This document shows, one piece after another, positions 51,823 to 60,161 of a stretch of 64,000 nucleotides of DNA. The stretch comes from Helicobacter anatolicus (GTDB lineage Bacteria > Campylobacterota > Campylobacteria > Campylobacterales > Helicobacteraceae), in assembly GCF_021300615.1 (NCBI RefSeq), contig NZ_JAJTMY010000001.1:124001-188000 (forward strand). Direction: 5' to 3'. Position numbers and translations under genes: made by a program. How positions within the stretch are numbered: the first letter of the stretch is position 1; every line of letters begins with the position of its first letter. Under the pieces are notes generated by a model. It made no database searches, was not told the DNA's origin, and saw nothing but the letters and a program-made list of their open reading frames with translations.

Positions 51823-52773
51823 ATGAAAAAAGAAATTATACTATTGAGTATGGCTATTTCATTTTTAGGCGCGGAACCATCTGCGTTTGAATTGCAAAGT
51901 GGTGCAACAAAAAAAGATTTAAGTACCCTGCAATCTAATAATAAGAATTTACAACATATTGCAACAGATGTGCAAGCAAGACTGGAGATTGTTGAACAGA
52001 CACAAGATGGATTAAAAAGTCTAATTGAAGGACAAAATTTGAGAATAAAGCAACTTGTTGATGAAAACAATGTATTAAAAAATCATGTTAGCTCGTTGCA
52101 AGCGCAAATTGAAGTGAATCAGGAACAAAGCAGGGAGCAATCAGAAATTATAGATTTGTTAAAAGTGCAGATTTTGTCACAACAAGATGAAATTAAGAGG
52201 TTGCAAGAGGCTCTTAAGGAACTCAATGAGGTCGTTGTAAAAAATAATGATGAAGTGTTGCAACAATTAGAATTGTTTACTAAATTTTTGATGGAAAAAA
52301 AACAAACCCTAGAAAATAATAATAAAAATTCAATTGAAGGTGCTAAAATAATAGAGCAGGATGAAGATGAGGATTTGCAAAAAGATCATCAAACTCTCTT
52401 CATAGATGCAAAAAATGCTATAAATAAAAAAGATTATGACAAAGCTGAAAAGATTTTATTTTTTTTGATAGATAAAAAATTTAGAATTGCTGAATCTTAT
52501 TTTATGCTTGGTGATATTGCTTATTCAAAAAAAGAATACCAAGTAGCTGTTGGTTTGTATAAGCAAAGCTTTGCATTGGATGAAGATGCAGTGTATATGC
52601 CAGTGTTGTTATGGAGAACAGCTTGGTCTTTTAAGTATTTGAAAGATATGAAAAATTATGAAAGATTTACAGATATTTTGGTAAGGCTGTATCCTAAAAG
52701 TGAGCAAGCTCAAAAAATATTAGAATTAAAACATAAAGAGAAAAGGAAGTACGATGAGCATGATAGAAAATAA
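51823..52773 (+). CDS. cpoB: Cell division coordinator CpoB/YbgF
   Basis: A 316-residue periplasmic protein. Signal peptide (1-16), a long coiled coil (about 30-155, with NQEQSREQSEIIDLL and KRLQEALKELNEV) and C-terminal TPR repeats (about 190-305, DYDKAEKILFFLIDK). It coordinates peptidoglycan synthesis with Tol-Pal constriction. It overlaps slyD by 20 bases, the end of the tol-pal run. Confidence 0.88.
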   Translation: MKKEIILLSMAISFLGAEPSAFELQSGATKKDLSTLQSNNKNLQHIATDVQARLEIVEQTQDGLKSLIEGQNLRIKQLVDENNVLKNHVSSLQAQIEVNQEQSREQSEIIDLLKVQILSQQDEIKRLQEALKELNEVVVKNNDEVLQQLELFTKFLMEKKQTLENNNKNSIEGAKIIEQDEDEDLQKDHQTLFIDAKNAINKKDYDKAEKILFFLIDKKFRIAESYFMLGDIAYSKKEYQVAVGLYKQSFALDEDAVYMPVLLWRTAWSFKYLKDMKNYERFTDILVRLYPKSEQAQKILELKHKEKRKYDEHDRK

Positions 52774-53308
52774 TAAAGTTGTTTCTATAGAGTATAGTGT
52801 AAAAGATAAAGAAACGTTGGATTTGATAGATAGTAATGTTGATGGAAAGCCGCTTGATTTTCTTATGGGTGCAAGCCAAGTAATTATTGGGCTTGAAAAA
52901 GCATTATTGGGTAAAAATGTTGGAGATAAAATGCAAGTTGAAGTCCAACCAGAAGATGCTTATGGTGTACATAGGGTAGATTTTTTACAAGAAGTTCCAC
53001 GTGAACAATTTGAGGGAATTGAATTAAAAAATGGTATGACACTTTTTGGTCAAGGAGAACATGGAGAGACTGTTCAGGTGATTGTGCGAGATTTTAATGA
53101 AAAAGTTGTAATGATTGATTACAATCACCCATTAGCTGGAAAAACTCTTATTTTTGATGTAACAATTTTAGATGTTCGTGATGCAACAGAACAAGAGATT
53201 TTAAATGGTGGTGTTGGTATGTCAGGAGGTTGCGGTTGCCATGATCATGGTGATGATCATCATGGTGAAGGTGGTGGATGTTGTGGTGGGGGCTGTGGTT
53301 GCCATTAA
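52754..53308 (+). CDS. slyD: FKBP-type peptidyl-prolyl isomerase SlyD
   Basis: Prolyl isomerase, chaperone and metal donor (nickel for hydrogenase or urease), 184 residues. The FKBP part has MGASQVIIGLEKALLGKNVGDK and PEDAYGVH; the IF domain follows, then DYNHPLAGKTLIFDVTI. The last 28 residues are a His/Cys/Gly-rich metal-binding tail with about seven Cys and six His. Two ATGs (52754 and 52760) are possible. Confidence 0.95.
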   Translation: MSMIENNKVVSIEYSVKDKETLDLIDSNVDGKPLDFLMGASQVIIGLEKALLGKNVGDKMQVEVQPEDAYGVHRVDFLQEVPREQFEGIELKNGMTLFGQGEHGETVQVIVRDFNEKVVMIDYNHPLAGKTLIFDVTILDVRDATEQEILNGGVGMSGGCGCHDHGDDHHGEGGGCCGGGCGCH

Positions 53309-53344
53309 AGTCAAATAGGGTTTTTAGATATAGGAAATGAGAAC

Positions 53345-53368
53345 TAAGATTCTGCTTATAGAATCTTA
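53345..53368. terminator. Hairpin between convergent slyD and hisA
   Basis: TAAGATTCT and AGAATCTTA form a perfect 9-bp stem with a GCTTAT loop. No T run follows at once on either strand, so termination is likely but weak. Confidence 0.5.
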
Positions 53369-53434
53369 GATAATTCCTTGGTAAAAGAATTAAAATATTA
53401 ATTTTATATTTTGATTGCCTATTGGTTTTTTTTG

Positions 53435-54154
53435 TTAAATTGTTTGAAGCACTCTCTCCAGATCAATTTGTTTTTCATAAAATGCTTTTCCTATGATTAC
53501 TCCTCCATTAATTTTGTGTTGAGCAAATTCTTGTTGTAGTAATTTAAGATTTTCAATATTATTAAATCCACCACTAGCAATGCAGTATTTATTGCTTTGT
53601 TTGGCAATTTCTATGCTAAAGGGGATGTTAATTCCATTAAGTGTTCCATCTCGTGAAATATCTGTGCAAATGATTGCTTCTACTGCTGTATTTTTAAAGG
53701 AAGCCGCAAAATCTTTAGCAAGAATATTTTCTGTTTTTTGCCAACCATGGATAGCAACTTTACCATTTTTAGCATCTATGCCTATAGCAATGGGGTATTT
53801 TTGTGACATTTTGATAGCAAAATTTTGATCTTGTAGTGCAATAGAGCCAAGAATAATACGCGAGACGCCAAGTTTTAAGTAAGCCTGGATATGTTCTTCT
53901 GTGCGGACGCCCCCACCAATTTGAACACGAATATTTGTATGTGTAGTAATTTTTTTGATAACTTCAAAATTTTGTGGACTTCCTTGAAAGGCTCCATTGA
54001 GATCAACAATATGTAACCATTTTGCACCAATTTTTTCAAAATATTTTGCAAACTCATAAGGATTGCCATAGGTGATGGCGCTTTGTATTTTTCCTTTGTG
54101 TAGTCTTACTGCATTTCCATTATTAAGATCAATAGCGGGAAAAATTTCAAGCAA
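53435..54154 (-). CDS. hisA: HisA, phosphoribosyl-formimino-AICAR isomerase
   Basis: Fourth step of histidine synthesis, a 239-residue beta/alpha barrel. The catalytic Asp region FPAIDLNNGNAVRLHKG is at the N-terminus, the second catalytic Asp is in CTDISRDGTLNG, and phosphate-binding GGGVRT and ASGGF are present. It is a lone minus-strand gene in the plus-strand run; no other his gene is in the window. H. pylori lacks it. Confidence 0.95.
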   Translation of the reverse strand: MLEIFPAIDLNNGNAVRLHKGKIQSAITYGNPYEFAKYFEKIGAKWLHIVDLNGAFQGSPQNFEVIKKITTHTNIRVQIGGGVRTEEHIQAYLKLGVSRIILGSIALQDQNFAIKMSQKYPIAIGIDAKNGKVAIHGWQKTENILAKDFAASFKNTAVEAIICTDISRDGTLNGINIPFSIEIAKQSNKYCIASGGFNNIENLKLLQQEFAQHKINGGVIIGKAFYEKQIDLERVLQTI

Positions 54155-54188
54155 AATAGCTCCTTTTTTGGTTTTTTCGATGCTTGAT

Positions 54189-54194
54189 TATAAT
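54189..54194 (+). promoter_or_regulatory. -10 box of the methyltransferase-like operon
   Basis: GATTATAATTA gives TATAAT in the 93-base gap between divergent hisA and the fusion gene, 53 bases before GTG 54248. TAAAAT further on is an alternative. Confidence 0.4.
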
Positions 54195-54247
54195 TAAAAA
54201 AATATGAATTTTTGATAAAATAACTAAAAGAAACTTAGAAGATTTTA

Positions 54248-55927
54248 GTGGTGCAGATAGATAGTTTAAAAAAATTAATCGATTGTTTTGAATATTTAAA
54301 GCGTTATTATACAGATATTCTAGATGTGTTGCGAGCAATTTTAGAGTTAATTTTATTGCAAAAAACATATAAAATATTTTATATGGAGAACAAAAAAGAA
54401 GTATCTCGAGAAAACTTGCAGTACTTTATAGAGAAGTTGGGAATTGAAAAATCTTTGGTTTTGCAGGCAAATTTTAAACTTTCTAAACTTGAAAAATTTT
54501 TTAATCAAATTAATCTAGACTTATATCTTATCGAAGAATTTTTTTATATTATTACACAACAAAAAACCTCTAACAAACTTTATGGTTATTCTACTCCTTT
54601 ACAAATTAATCATCTTTTGAGTGGCTTGCTTGATGTGCAAGAAAACGAGACAATCTATAATCCTTGTTATGGGATGGGAAGTATTTTTTTTAGTCTCGTG
54701 CAAGTGCAAAAAAACATTAAACTTTATGGTGAAGAACTAGATTATCGATTATCTAGTATTGCATTTTTGATTTTAAAAATTTGTGATATTAACACTGCCA
54801 CGCTTTATGTAAATGATTTATTAAAATCACCAAAGTTTATTAAAAAAGATGGTGGGAGACTTTTTGATAAAGTATTGTGTAATCCTCCATTATACGCTCA
54901 TGTAGGGATAGAATTTTTGAAAAATGATCAGCGTTTTACGCATATCGGTGCTATCGCAAAACATTATCCGGAATTGGCGTTTTTAATTCATTCTCTTTCG
55001 CATCTTAAAAAAAGAGGTGTTTTTATTGTGCGAAATCAAGTGTTACAAAAAAATTCTTTAGAGGCTAAGTTGCGAGAAAAGTTGTGTAGTGAAAAAATGA
55101 TTAAGGCAATTATTGAGTTGCCTAAAAATATTTTTCCACATCAAAATAATGATTTTTCTATTTTAGTAATAGAGCCAAATAGTAAGGAAGTTTTGCATAT
55201 TAATGCAGCACATCAATTTTTTTATAAAAAAGAAGGAAAATACAATCATCTCATTCATCTTGAAGAAATTTTGAGAATCTTTAGAGAGTATAAAGAAGGT
55301 AGGTTTTCTAAAATTACCTGTTTGGAGAAAAAATACAGTGGCGATTTGCGTGCTAGCCATTTTGTATCCAAGGAAGAGAAACCTAAAAAAAATACCCTTA
55401 GGCAATTAGGGTTTGTGGCGATGAGGGGACAGAGGGTTTATGGTAGCAAAAATGATGAAGAAGTAACTTTTTTTGATGTGGGTATAGCGGATTTTAAATC
55501 CTTGGGATTTTCTGAAAAATTTGAGAATCTTAAAAAAATGGGAGATAAAAATAAGATAGAAAAATATCGATTGCATTCTTATGATCTCTTGCTTTCATTA
55601 AGGGGAACGGTTCCAAAGGTTGCAATTTTGGGGGAAATTAGGGAAGTTTGTGTTGCAAATGCAGGGGTTGTTGTTTTACGACATAAGGATGTCCAAAAAA
55701 ATATTGCACTATATTGTTTTTTATTTAGTCTAAAGGGTGAACAAAGATTAAAAAAGATTTATCAAGAAAGTAGTGATGGGGTTTTAAATATTAATTATCT
55801 TTTGGATTTAGCATTGCCTAAGGATTATGAAATACTTTATTATAAAAAAATGCAAAATATCTTGAAACTTTCCAAAGAGATGGATAAAATTGAGCAAGAA
55901 ATTTTAGCGTTAAAGCAAGGCATATGA
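54248..55927 (+). CDS. HsdM/HsdS-like N6-methyltransferase fusion, no restriction partner
   Basis: A 559-residue protein. An N-terminal helical part (1-115) precedes a type I HsdM-like domain: motif I NPCYGMGS (138-145) and motif IV CNPPLYAH (NPPL 212-215). From about 385 to 535 it resembles one HsdS target-recognition domain (VAMRGQRVYGS, LLLSLRGTVPKVAIL, SSDGVLNINYLLDLALP), ending in a helix. No endonuclease motif and no HsdR neighbour are seen. NPPL replaces the usual NPPF/Y, whose aromatic residue stacks on the flipped adenine, so catalysis is doubtful. GTG start (54248 or 54251). It overlaps the next gene by ATGA and leads the flagellar genes. Confidence 0.75.
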   Translation: MVQIDSLKKLIDCFEYLKRYYTDILDVLRAILELILLQKTYKIFYMENKKEVSRENLQYFIEKLGIEKSLVLQANFKLSKLEKFFNQINLDLYLIEEFFYIITQQKTSNKLYGYSTPLQINHLLSGLLDVQENETIYNPCYGMGSIFFSLVQVQKNIKLYGEELDYRLSSIAFLILKICDINTATLYVNDLLKSPKFIKKDGGRLFDKVLCNPPLYAHVGIEFLKNDQRFTHIGAIAKHYPELAFLIHSLSHLKKRGVFIVRNQVLQKNSLEAKLREKLCSEKMIKAIIELPKNIFPHQNNDFSILVIEPNSKEVLHINAAHQFFYKKEGKYNHLIHLEEILRIFREYKEGRFSKITCLEKKYSGDLRASHFVSKEEKPKKNTLRQLGFVAMRGQRVYGSKNDEEVTFFDVGIADFKSLGFSEKFENLKKMGDKNKIEKYRLHSYDLLLSLRGTVPKVAILGEIREVCVANAGVVVLRHKDVQKNIALYCFLFSLKGEQRLKKIYQESSDGVLNINYLLDLALPKDYEILYYKKMQNILKLSKEMDKIEQEILALKQGI

Positions 55928-56379
55928 AAATTATAGAATCTGGTGTGCGGGATGTTAGAGTAGAGGAAGATGTTGTTATTATATCACCATCAAATCTTTA
56001 TGGATGTACATTGCAAAAAGGGGTTTTTATTGGACCATTTGTAGAAGTACAAAAAGATGTTGTAATTGGAGAGCGTACACGTGTACAAAGCCATAGTTTT
56101 ATTTGTTCTTTAGTAAGTATTGGTAAGGATTGTTTTATTGGCCATGGTGTAATGTTTGTCAATGATGTTTTTGCAAATGGTCAATTAGCAGTAAGTGAGT
56201 TAGAGTGGAAAAAAACTAAAATTGGAGATCGAGTTTTGATTGGGAGTAATGCTACAATTTTGCCCGTTAGAATTTGTGATGATGTGGTAATCGGAGCAGG
56301 GAGTGTGGTTACAAAAGATATTACAGAAAGTGGAACTTATGCAGGTAATCCAGCAAGAAAAATCAAAGGTGATACATGA
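55924..56379 (+). CDS. Hexapeptide-repeat acyltransferase (left-handed beta-helix)
   Basis: A 151-residue acyltransferase of the LbH/WbbJ type. Hexapeptide repeats run from about 25 to 135 (FIGPFV, VVIGER, VSIGKD, CFIGHG, TKIGDR, VLIGSN, VVIGAG), and AGNPARKI at the C-terminus is typical of sugar O/N-acetyltransferases. The acceptor is not evident; glycan modification (flagellin or lipopolysaccharide) is an inference from the family and the flagellar context. It overlaps its neighbours by ATGA on both sides, hence is translationally coupled with the methyltransferase-like gene. Confidence 0.8.
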   Translation: MKIIESGVRDVRVEEDVVIISPSNLYGCTLQKGVFIGPFVEVQKDVVIGERTRVQSHSFICSLVSIGKDCFIGHGVMFVNDVFANGQLAVSELEWKKTKIGDRVLIGSNATILPVRICDDVVIGAGSVVTKDITESGTYAGNPARKIKGDT

Positions 56380-56561
56380 AAGACTTAAAAATTTGGTTTT
56401 TTCCTAGTATGTGTTTTTTGTTATTTTTATATGGTATGACATTTTTATTTATCTATACTTATAGTGATAATTTTGGGAGGGAGTTGTTTGAAGAAAAGAA
56501 AGTAAATAGCAAAATTGACGGTGAAGTGATAAAAAATGAATTAAAAAAGATAGCAAAGTAA
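56376..56561 (+). CDS. 61-residue single-pass membrane protein
   Basis: Family not recognised. A short head is followed by one membrane helix (about 8-31, rich in Phe/Leu) and a charged tail (32-61, Lys/Glu). The ATGA overlap with the acyltransferase gene argues that it is real. It lies just before the sigma-28 promoter of flgM. Confidence 0.6.
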   Translation: MKDLKIWFFPSMCFLLFLYGMTFLFIYTYSDNFGRELFEEKKVNSKIDGEVIKNELKKIAK

Positions 56562-56588
56562 TAAAAAAACTATTTTTTTATCCGATAT
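56562..56588 (+). promoter_or_regulatory. Sigma-28 (FliA) promoter of flgM
   Basis: TAAA at 56562-56565, 16 bases, then CCGATAT at 56582-56588 fits the FliA pattern (TAAA-N15-GCCGATAA). It lies 33 bases before the flgM ATG. It would put flgM under the sigma factor it inhibits. Confidence 0.7.
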
Positions 56589-56620
56589 TTGCATTGAAGA
56601 ATTATTTAAAAGGAGTTTAG

Positions 56621-56827
56621 ATGATAAATTCTGTAGGTTACAAACCTATAATAGCTAGCGGTGTTGATACAAATCAAATAAAAAAACAAAACGAGATTCA
56701 AGCAAAATTACAAGACGTAGAGCAAAATAAAGTACAAGAGATGCGTAAAGCAATCAAAAAAGGTGAATACAAAGTTGATTTACAAGCAACTTCTGAAAAA
56801 ATGGCACTAAATTTGCTTGGCTTATAA
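56621..56827 (+). CDS. flgM: Anti-sigma-28 factor FlgM
   Basis: A 68-residue anti-sigma factor that holds FliA until hook completion allows its export. The C-terminal part (KKGEYKVDLQATSEKMALNLL) is the conserved sigma-binding segment; the N-terminus is short, as in H. pylori. AAAGGAG precedes the ATG. A sigma-28 promoter is upstream; flgN and flgK follow. Confidence 0.92.
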   Translation: MINSVGYKPIIASGVDTNQIKKQNEIQAKLQDVEQNKVQEMRKAIKKGEYKVDLQATSEKMALNLLGL

Positions 56828-56868
56828 AAACCTTTTTAATAAAGGCAATTTATAAGTTAGGAATAAAA

Positions 56869-57297
56869 ATGTTGCAGAAGTATTTAAAGGGTGCAATTGG
56901 TGATCTTGATGCTCTTATAGAATTAACGCGGGTTGATATTGAAGAGATTAAGCAAGCCAAACATGAATCTGTTTTTGATCGTAATTTAAAAAAACAACCT
57001 TTGATGGTATCTTTTGAAAATAAAAAAAATATGGCGCAACAAGAAATTATTAATTTAAAAAATCAAGCTCCTCACAAACCCTTATCTGAACTCCTTGATG
57101 AAGAAACTAGCACTCTTTTGGGGCTAATGCGAGAGAAATTACAGGTTCTTAAAGAAGTGAATACAAATTATGCGCGTATGGTGTTTGCAGTATCAGAATT
57201 TTATACTTCTTTAATGAGTAGGATTGTCCCTCATGAAATTACAGGTTATGGTAGTCCTAAAACTGCACAAAGTACATTTTTGAAAATTGAGGCATAA
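56869..57297 (+). CDS. flgN: FlgN-like flagellar export chaperone
   Basis: A 142-residue helical protein between flgM and flgK, the FlgN position. It is rich in Glu/Lys helices with the FlgN-type motif LREKLQVLKEVNTNYARM written here as MREKLQVLKEVNTNYARM. FlgN binds FlgK and FlgL before export. Homology is weak; position supports the name. AGGAAT precedes the ATG. Confidence 0.75.
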   Translation: MLQKYLKGAIGDLDALIELTRVDIEEIKQAKHESVFDRNLKKQPLMVSFENKKNMAQQEIINLKNQAPHKPLSELLDEETSTLLGLMREKLQVLKEVNTNYARMVFAVSEFYTSLMSRIVPHEITGYGSPKTAQSTFLKIEA

Positions 57298-57299
57298 AA

Positions 57300-59120
57300 A
57301 TGGGTGGCATACTAACTTCATTAAATACCTCATATACAGGTTTGCAAGCCCATCAATTGATGGTGGATGTCACGGGTAATAATATTTCTAATGCAAGTGA
57401 TGAATTTTATAGCCGACAGAGAGTAATAGCTTATCCAGAAAAGCCTTTGGTTCTAGGAAATAATGTTGTAGGTAGAGGGGTGGATGTGCAATCTATCCAA
57501 AGAATTCATAATGAATTTGTATTTGATCGCTATGCCAAAGCGGCACAAGATTTTAACTTTGCTGATACAGAATTTAATCATCTTCGGGAAGCGTCAAGTC
57601 TTTTTCCTGATGTAGATGGAGTTGGGCTTTATAATGATCTAAAAGAATATTTTAATGCATGGAAAGATCTTTCAAAAAGTTCTAATGATTCTGCACAAAA
57701 ACAAGTTTTAGCAGAAAAAACAAGAATTTTTACAAGGCACTTGCAAGATGTGCGAAAAAAATTAAGTACATTGCAGAGCAAGGCATCAGAGGATCTTGAA
57801 GTGCGTATTAAAGAAGTAAATGATATAGGAGCACAGATTGTTAATCTTAATAAAGAGATTAAAAAACTAGAAGATAATCAAGCCTATAAGCGTGCAAATA
57901 CACTGCGAGATAGAAGAGATCAATTAGAATTTAATCTAAGAGAATTAATAGGTGCAAATGTGTATAAATCAAAACTACAATCCCAAGGAGGGGTAGATCA
58001 TGATTCTGTGGATTTTGAAGAAGAATATGTGTTAAATATTGGAAATGGGTTAAATATAATAGATGGGACAAGTTTTCATCCTATCGTGTTGGATAAGGAA
58101 AAAAATTCTAATTATTTAAACCGCTTATATTTACAAGGATATGATTTTAAGCAAGTTGAAATTACAGATAAGATTACACAGGGAAAAATTGGTGCTTTAA
58201 TTGATTTGTATAATGATGGGCACAATGGTACAAAGGTTGGAAAATTTCAACATTATATTGATTTGCTTGATAGTTTTGCAAAAGGATTTATTGAGGCAAG
58301 TAATGCAATTTATGCCCAAAGTGCAACGCAGAGAATTGAGAGTTCACCTTTGCAAATTGAAGATAATGTTGCCTTTAGGGATAGTGAATATAATATAAAA
58401 AATGGAAATTTTGATGTTATTGTGTATAGTACTAATGGAGATATAGTTGCGAAAAAAACTATTGAGGTAAATGAGATTACCACAATGGGGAGTATTGTTA
58501 AGCAAATCAACGCAAATACAGATGATAATAAAGATAATAATGCAAAAAATGATGTGAATAATTTTTTTAAGGCGTATTATGATAATGAAACTAAAAAATT
58601 ACTTATACAGCCGCTAAGGGAAGCAGAAGGGTTTTTTATTTCTATTAAGGATAATGGTACAAATTTTCCTGGTGCTACGGGAATTAACAAGTTTCTTGAG
58701 GGTGATAGTGCGGAAAATATTTCACTAAATTATTTGTATCAGAAAGATGCGACAGCAATTAGGAGTTGGCTGGCTCCTGTTTCAGGGAATTTTGAAATAG
58801 CTAATATGATGCAACAGATGCAATATGATGAGATTGAGTTCTATAAAAATAAATCTAATGTTAATAAAATGAAGCTTAGTGAGTTTTATCAGTTTGCAGC
58901 AGGAAGGGTGGCGACAGATACGCAAGGTGCTCAAGTAACATTGGATACAAAAAAAGCAGTTTTAGAAACCGCAAAAAAAGAACATTTGGCTATATCGCAA
59001 GTAAGCATTGATGAAGAAATGGTAAATCTTATTAAATTTCAAGGTGGATATGCCGCAAATGCTAAGGTGATTACTGCAATTGATAGAATGATTGATACAC
59101 TTTTGAGTATTAAACAATAG
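57300..59120 (+). CDS. flgK: Flagellar hook-associated protein 1 FlgK
   Basis: Hook-filament junction protein, 606 residues. N-terminal SLNTSYTGLQAHQLMVDVTGN plus NISNA is split here by position (residues 6-31), and the C-terminus has EEMVNLIKFQGGYAANAKVI and IDTLLSI, the axial coiled-coil ends. Middle domains are exposed. Two bases after flgN. Confidence 0.97.
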   Translation: MGGILTSLNTSYTGLQAHQLMVDVTGNNISNASDEFYSRQRVIAYPEKPLVLGNNVVGRGVDVQSIQRIHNEFVFDRYAKAAQDFNFADTEFNHLREASSLFPDVDGVGLYNDLKEYFNAWKDLSKSSNDSAQKQVLAEKTRIFTRHLQDVRKKLSTLQSKASEDLEVRIKEVNDIGAQIVNLNKEIKKLEDNQAYKRANTLRDRRDQLEFNLRELIGANVYKSKLQSQGGVDHDSVDFEEEYVLNIGNGLNIIDGTSFHPIVLDKEKNSNYLNRLYLQGYDFKQVEITDKITQGKIGALIDLYNDGHNGTKVGKFQHYIDLLDSFAKGFIEASNAIYAQSATQRIESSPLQIEDNVAFRDSEYNIKNGNFDVIVYSTNGDIVAKKTIEVNEITTMGSIVKQINANTDDNKDNNAKNDVNNFFKAYYDNETKKLLIQPLREAEGFFISIKDNGTNFPGATGINKFLEGDSAENISLNYLYQKDATAIRSWLAPVSGNFEIANMMQQMQYDEIEFYKNKSNVNKMKLSEFYQFAAGRVATDTQGAQVTLDTKKAVLETAKKEHLAISQVSIDEEMVNLIKFQGGYAANAKVITAIDRMIDTLLSIKQ

Positions 59121-59127
59121 GTTTTTT

Positions 59128-59883
59128 GTGGAAAATCTTAGAGAAATCTTAGAATTGCATTATCATAAGCGTAATACTACAGAAGATTTTAGCACCCCAG
59201 ATCCATTGGTTGTTTTGAGGGAATATGAAAAAGATGAGGATTTTGAATATATTGCATTATTTTGTGCACTATTTTCTTATGGCAATGCAGAACAGATTGT
59301 ACGTTTTTTAAAGAAGATTAACTTTTCATTATTAAGAGAAAAGGAAGAGGTAATTTTACAATCTCATTTACCTTATTATCGTTTTCAAACTTCTAGTGAC
59401 GTGAGAGGATTTTTACACACTTTGCAAAAAATAAAAATAGGGGCTGGGCTTAAAAATATTGCATTGCAGGCGTATAAAAAACAGGGAATTTTGGGTGTAA
59501 TTGATGGAATAATTGGGAGTTTGTATGAAAACTTTGAAGGCAATATAACAAAAGGAATCAAGCATTTGTTTGGAAAAATTAATCCTTTGCAAGAAAAAAA
59601 TCCTTCCGCCATGAAGCGCTATAATCTTTTTTTACGCTGGCTTGTTCGAAGGGATAATATTGATTTTGGATATTGGAAGGAAATTGATTCAAAAGATTTG
59701 ATTATTCCGTTAGATACGCATATTTTTAAAATTGCAACTAGTTTGGGGCTTTTGGAACGAAAAACTTGTGATTTTAAGTCTGCAGAATTAATTACAAAAG
59801 CATTGAGATATTTTGATTCTACTGATCCTGTAAAATATGATTTCGCACTTTATAGAATTGGGCAAGAAAAAATCGTAATTTAA
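59128..59883 (+). CDS. DUF2400 / TIGR02757 family protein
   Basis: A 251-residue protein of the TIGR02757 (DUF2400) family. Family features are PDPLVVLREYE at the N-terminus, YGNAEQIVRFLKKI, the charged RLVRR-type segment (LRWLVRRDNIDFGYW) and IIPLDTHIFKIATSLGLL. The latter resembles an HhH-GPD base-excision fold, but activity has not been shown. GTG start 7 bases after flgK. Confidence 0.75.
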   Translation: MENLREILELHYHKRNTTEDFSTPDPLVVLREYEKDEDFEYIALFCALFSYGNAEQIVRFLKKINFSLLREKEEVILQSHLPYYRFQTSSDVRGFLHTLQKIKIGAGLKNIALQAYKKQGILGVIDGIIGSLYENFEGNITKGIKHLFGKINPLQEKNPSAMKRYNLFLRWLVRRDNIDFGYWKEIDSKDLIIPLDTHIFKIATSLGLLERKTCDFKSAELITKALRYFDSTDPVKYDFALYRIGQEKIVI

Positions 59884-59905
59884 GCGGGAATTTTATTTTT
59901 TTCAC

Positions 59906-59911
59906 TATAAT
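59906..59911 (+). promoter_or_regulatory. -10 box of rpmB
   Basis: TTCACTATAATACC gives TATAAT 31 bases before the rpmB ATG; AAAGGAA lies between. Confidence 0.55.
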
Positions 59912-59942
59912 ACCAAAAAATTATTTCAAATAAAGGAAAAAT

Positions 59943-60131
59943 ATGTCAAAGAAATGTTTTTTAACTGGTAAGGGGCCAATGGTAGGAAATCATGTAAGTC
60001 ATGCAAATAATAAAAACAAAAAACGCTCATTACCAAATTTAAGAAAAGTGCGCATTAAGCTTGAAGATGGTACTTCCATGCGTATTAGGGTTGCGGCTTC
60101 TACATTGCGCACAATGAAGAAGCGTTCTTAA
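59943..60131 (+). CDS. rpmB: Ribosomal protein L28
   Basis: Large-subunit ribosomal protein, 62 residues. [18 protein letters not shown] at the N-terminus and [11 protein letters not shown] are the family signature. It has its own promoter and precedes pgsA by 30 bases. The usual rpmG neighbour is not adjacent. Confidence 0.97.
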   Translation: MSKKCFLTGKGPMVGNHVSHANNKNKKRSLPNLRKVRIKLEDGTSMRIRVAASTLRTMKKRS

Positions 60132-60161
60132 TTTTGCTTGATACTTTATATGTAGCAAGCA

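Noticed and set aside
52993-53008. AGTTCCACGTGAACAA in slyD, like a parS site
   Set aside because: One arm is out of register with parS, and the bases encode the conserved VPREQF of SlyD; not convincing without a ParB-binding test.
56075-56086. GTACACGTGTAC palindrome in the acyltransferase gene, CACGTG core like parS
   Set aside because: Outer bases do not fit parS and CACGTG is expected a few times by chance in this length.
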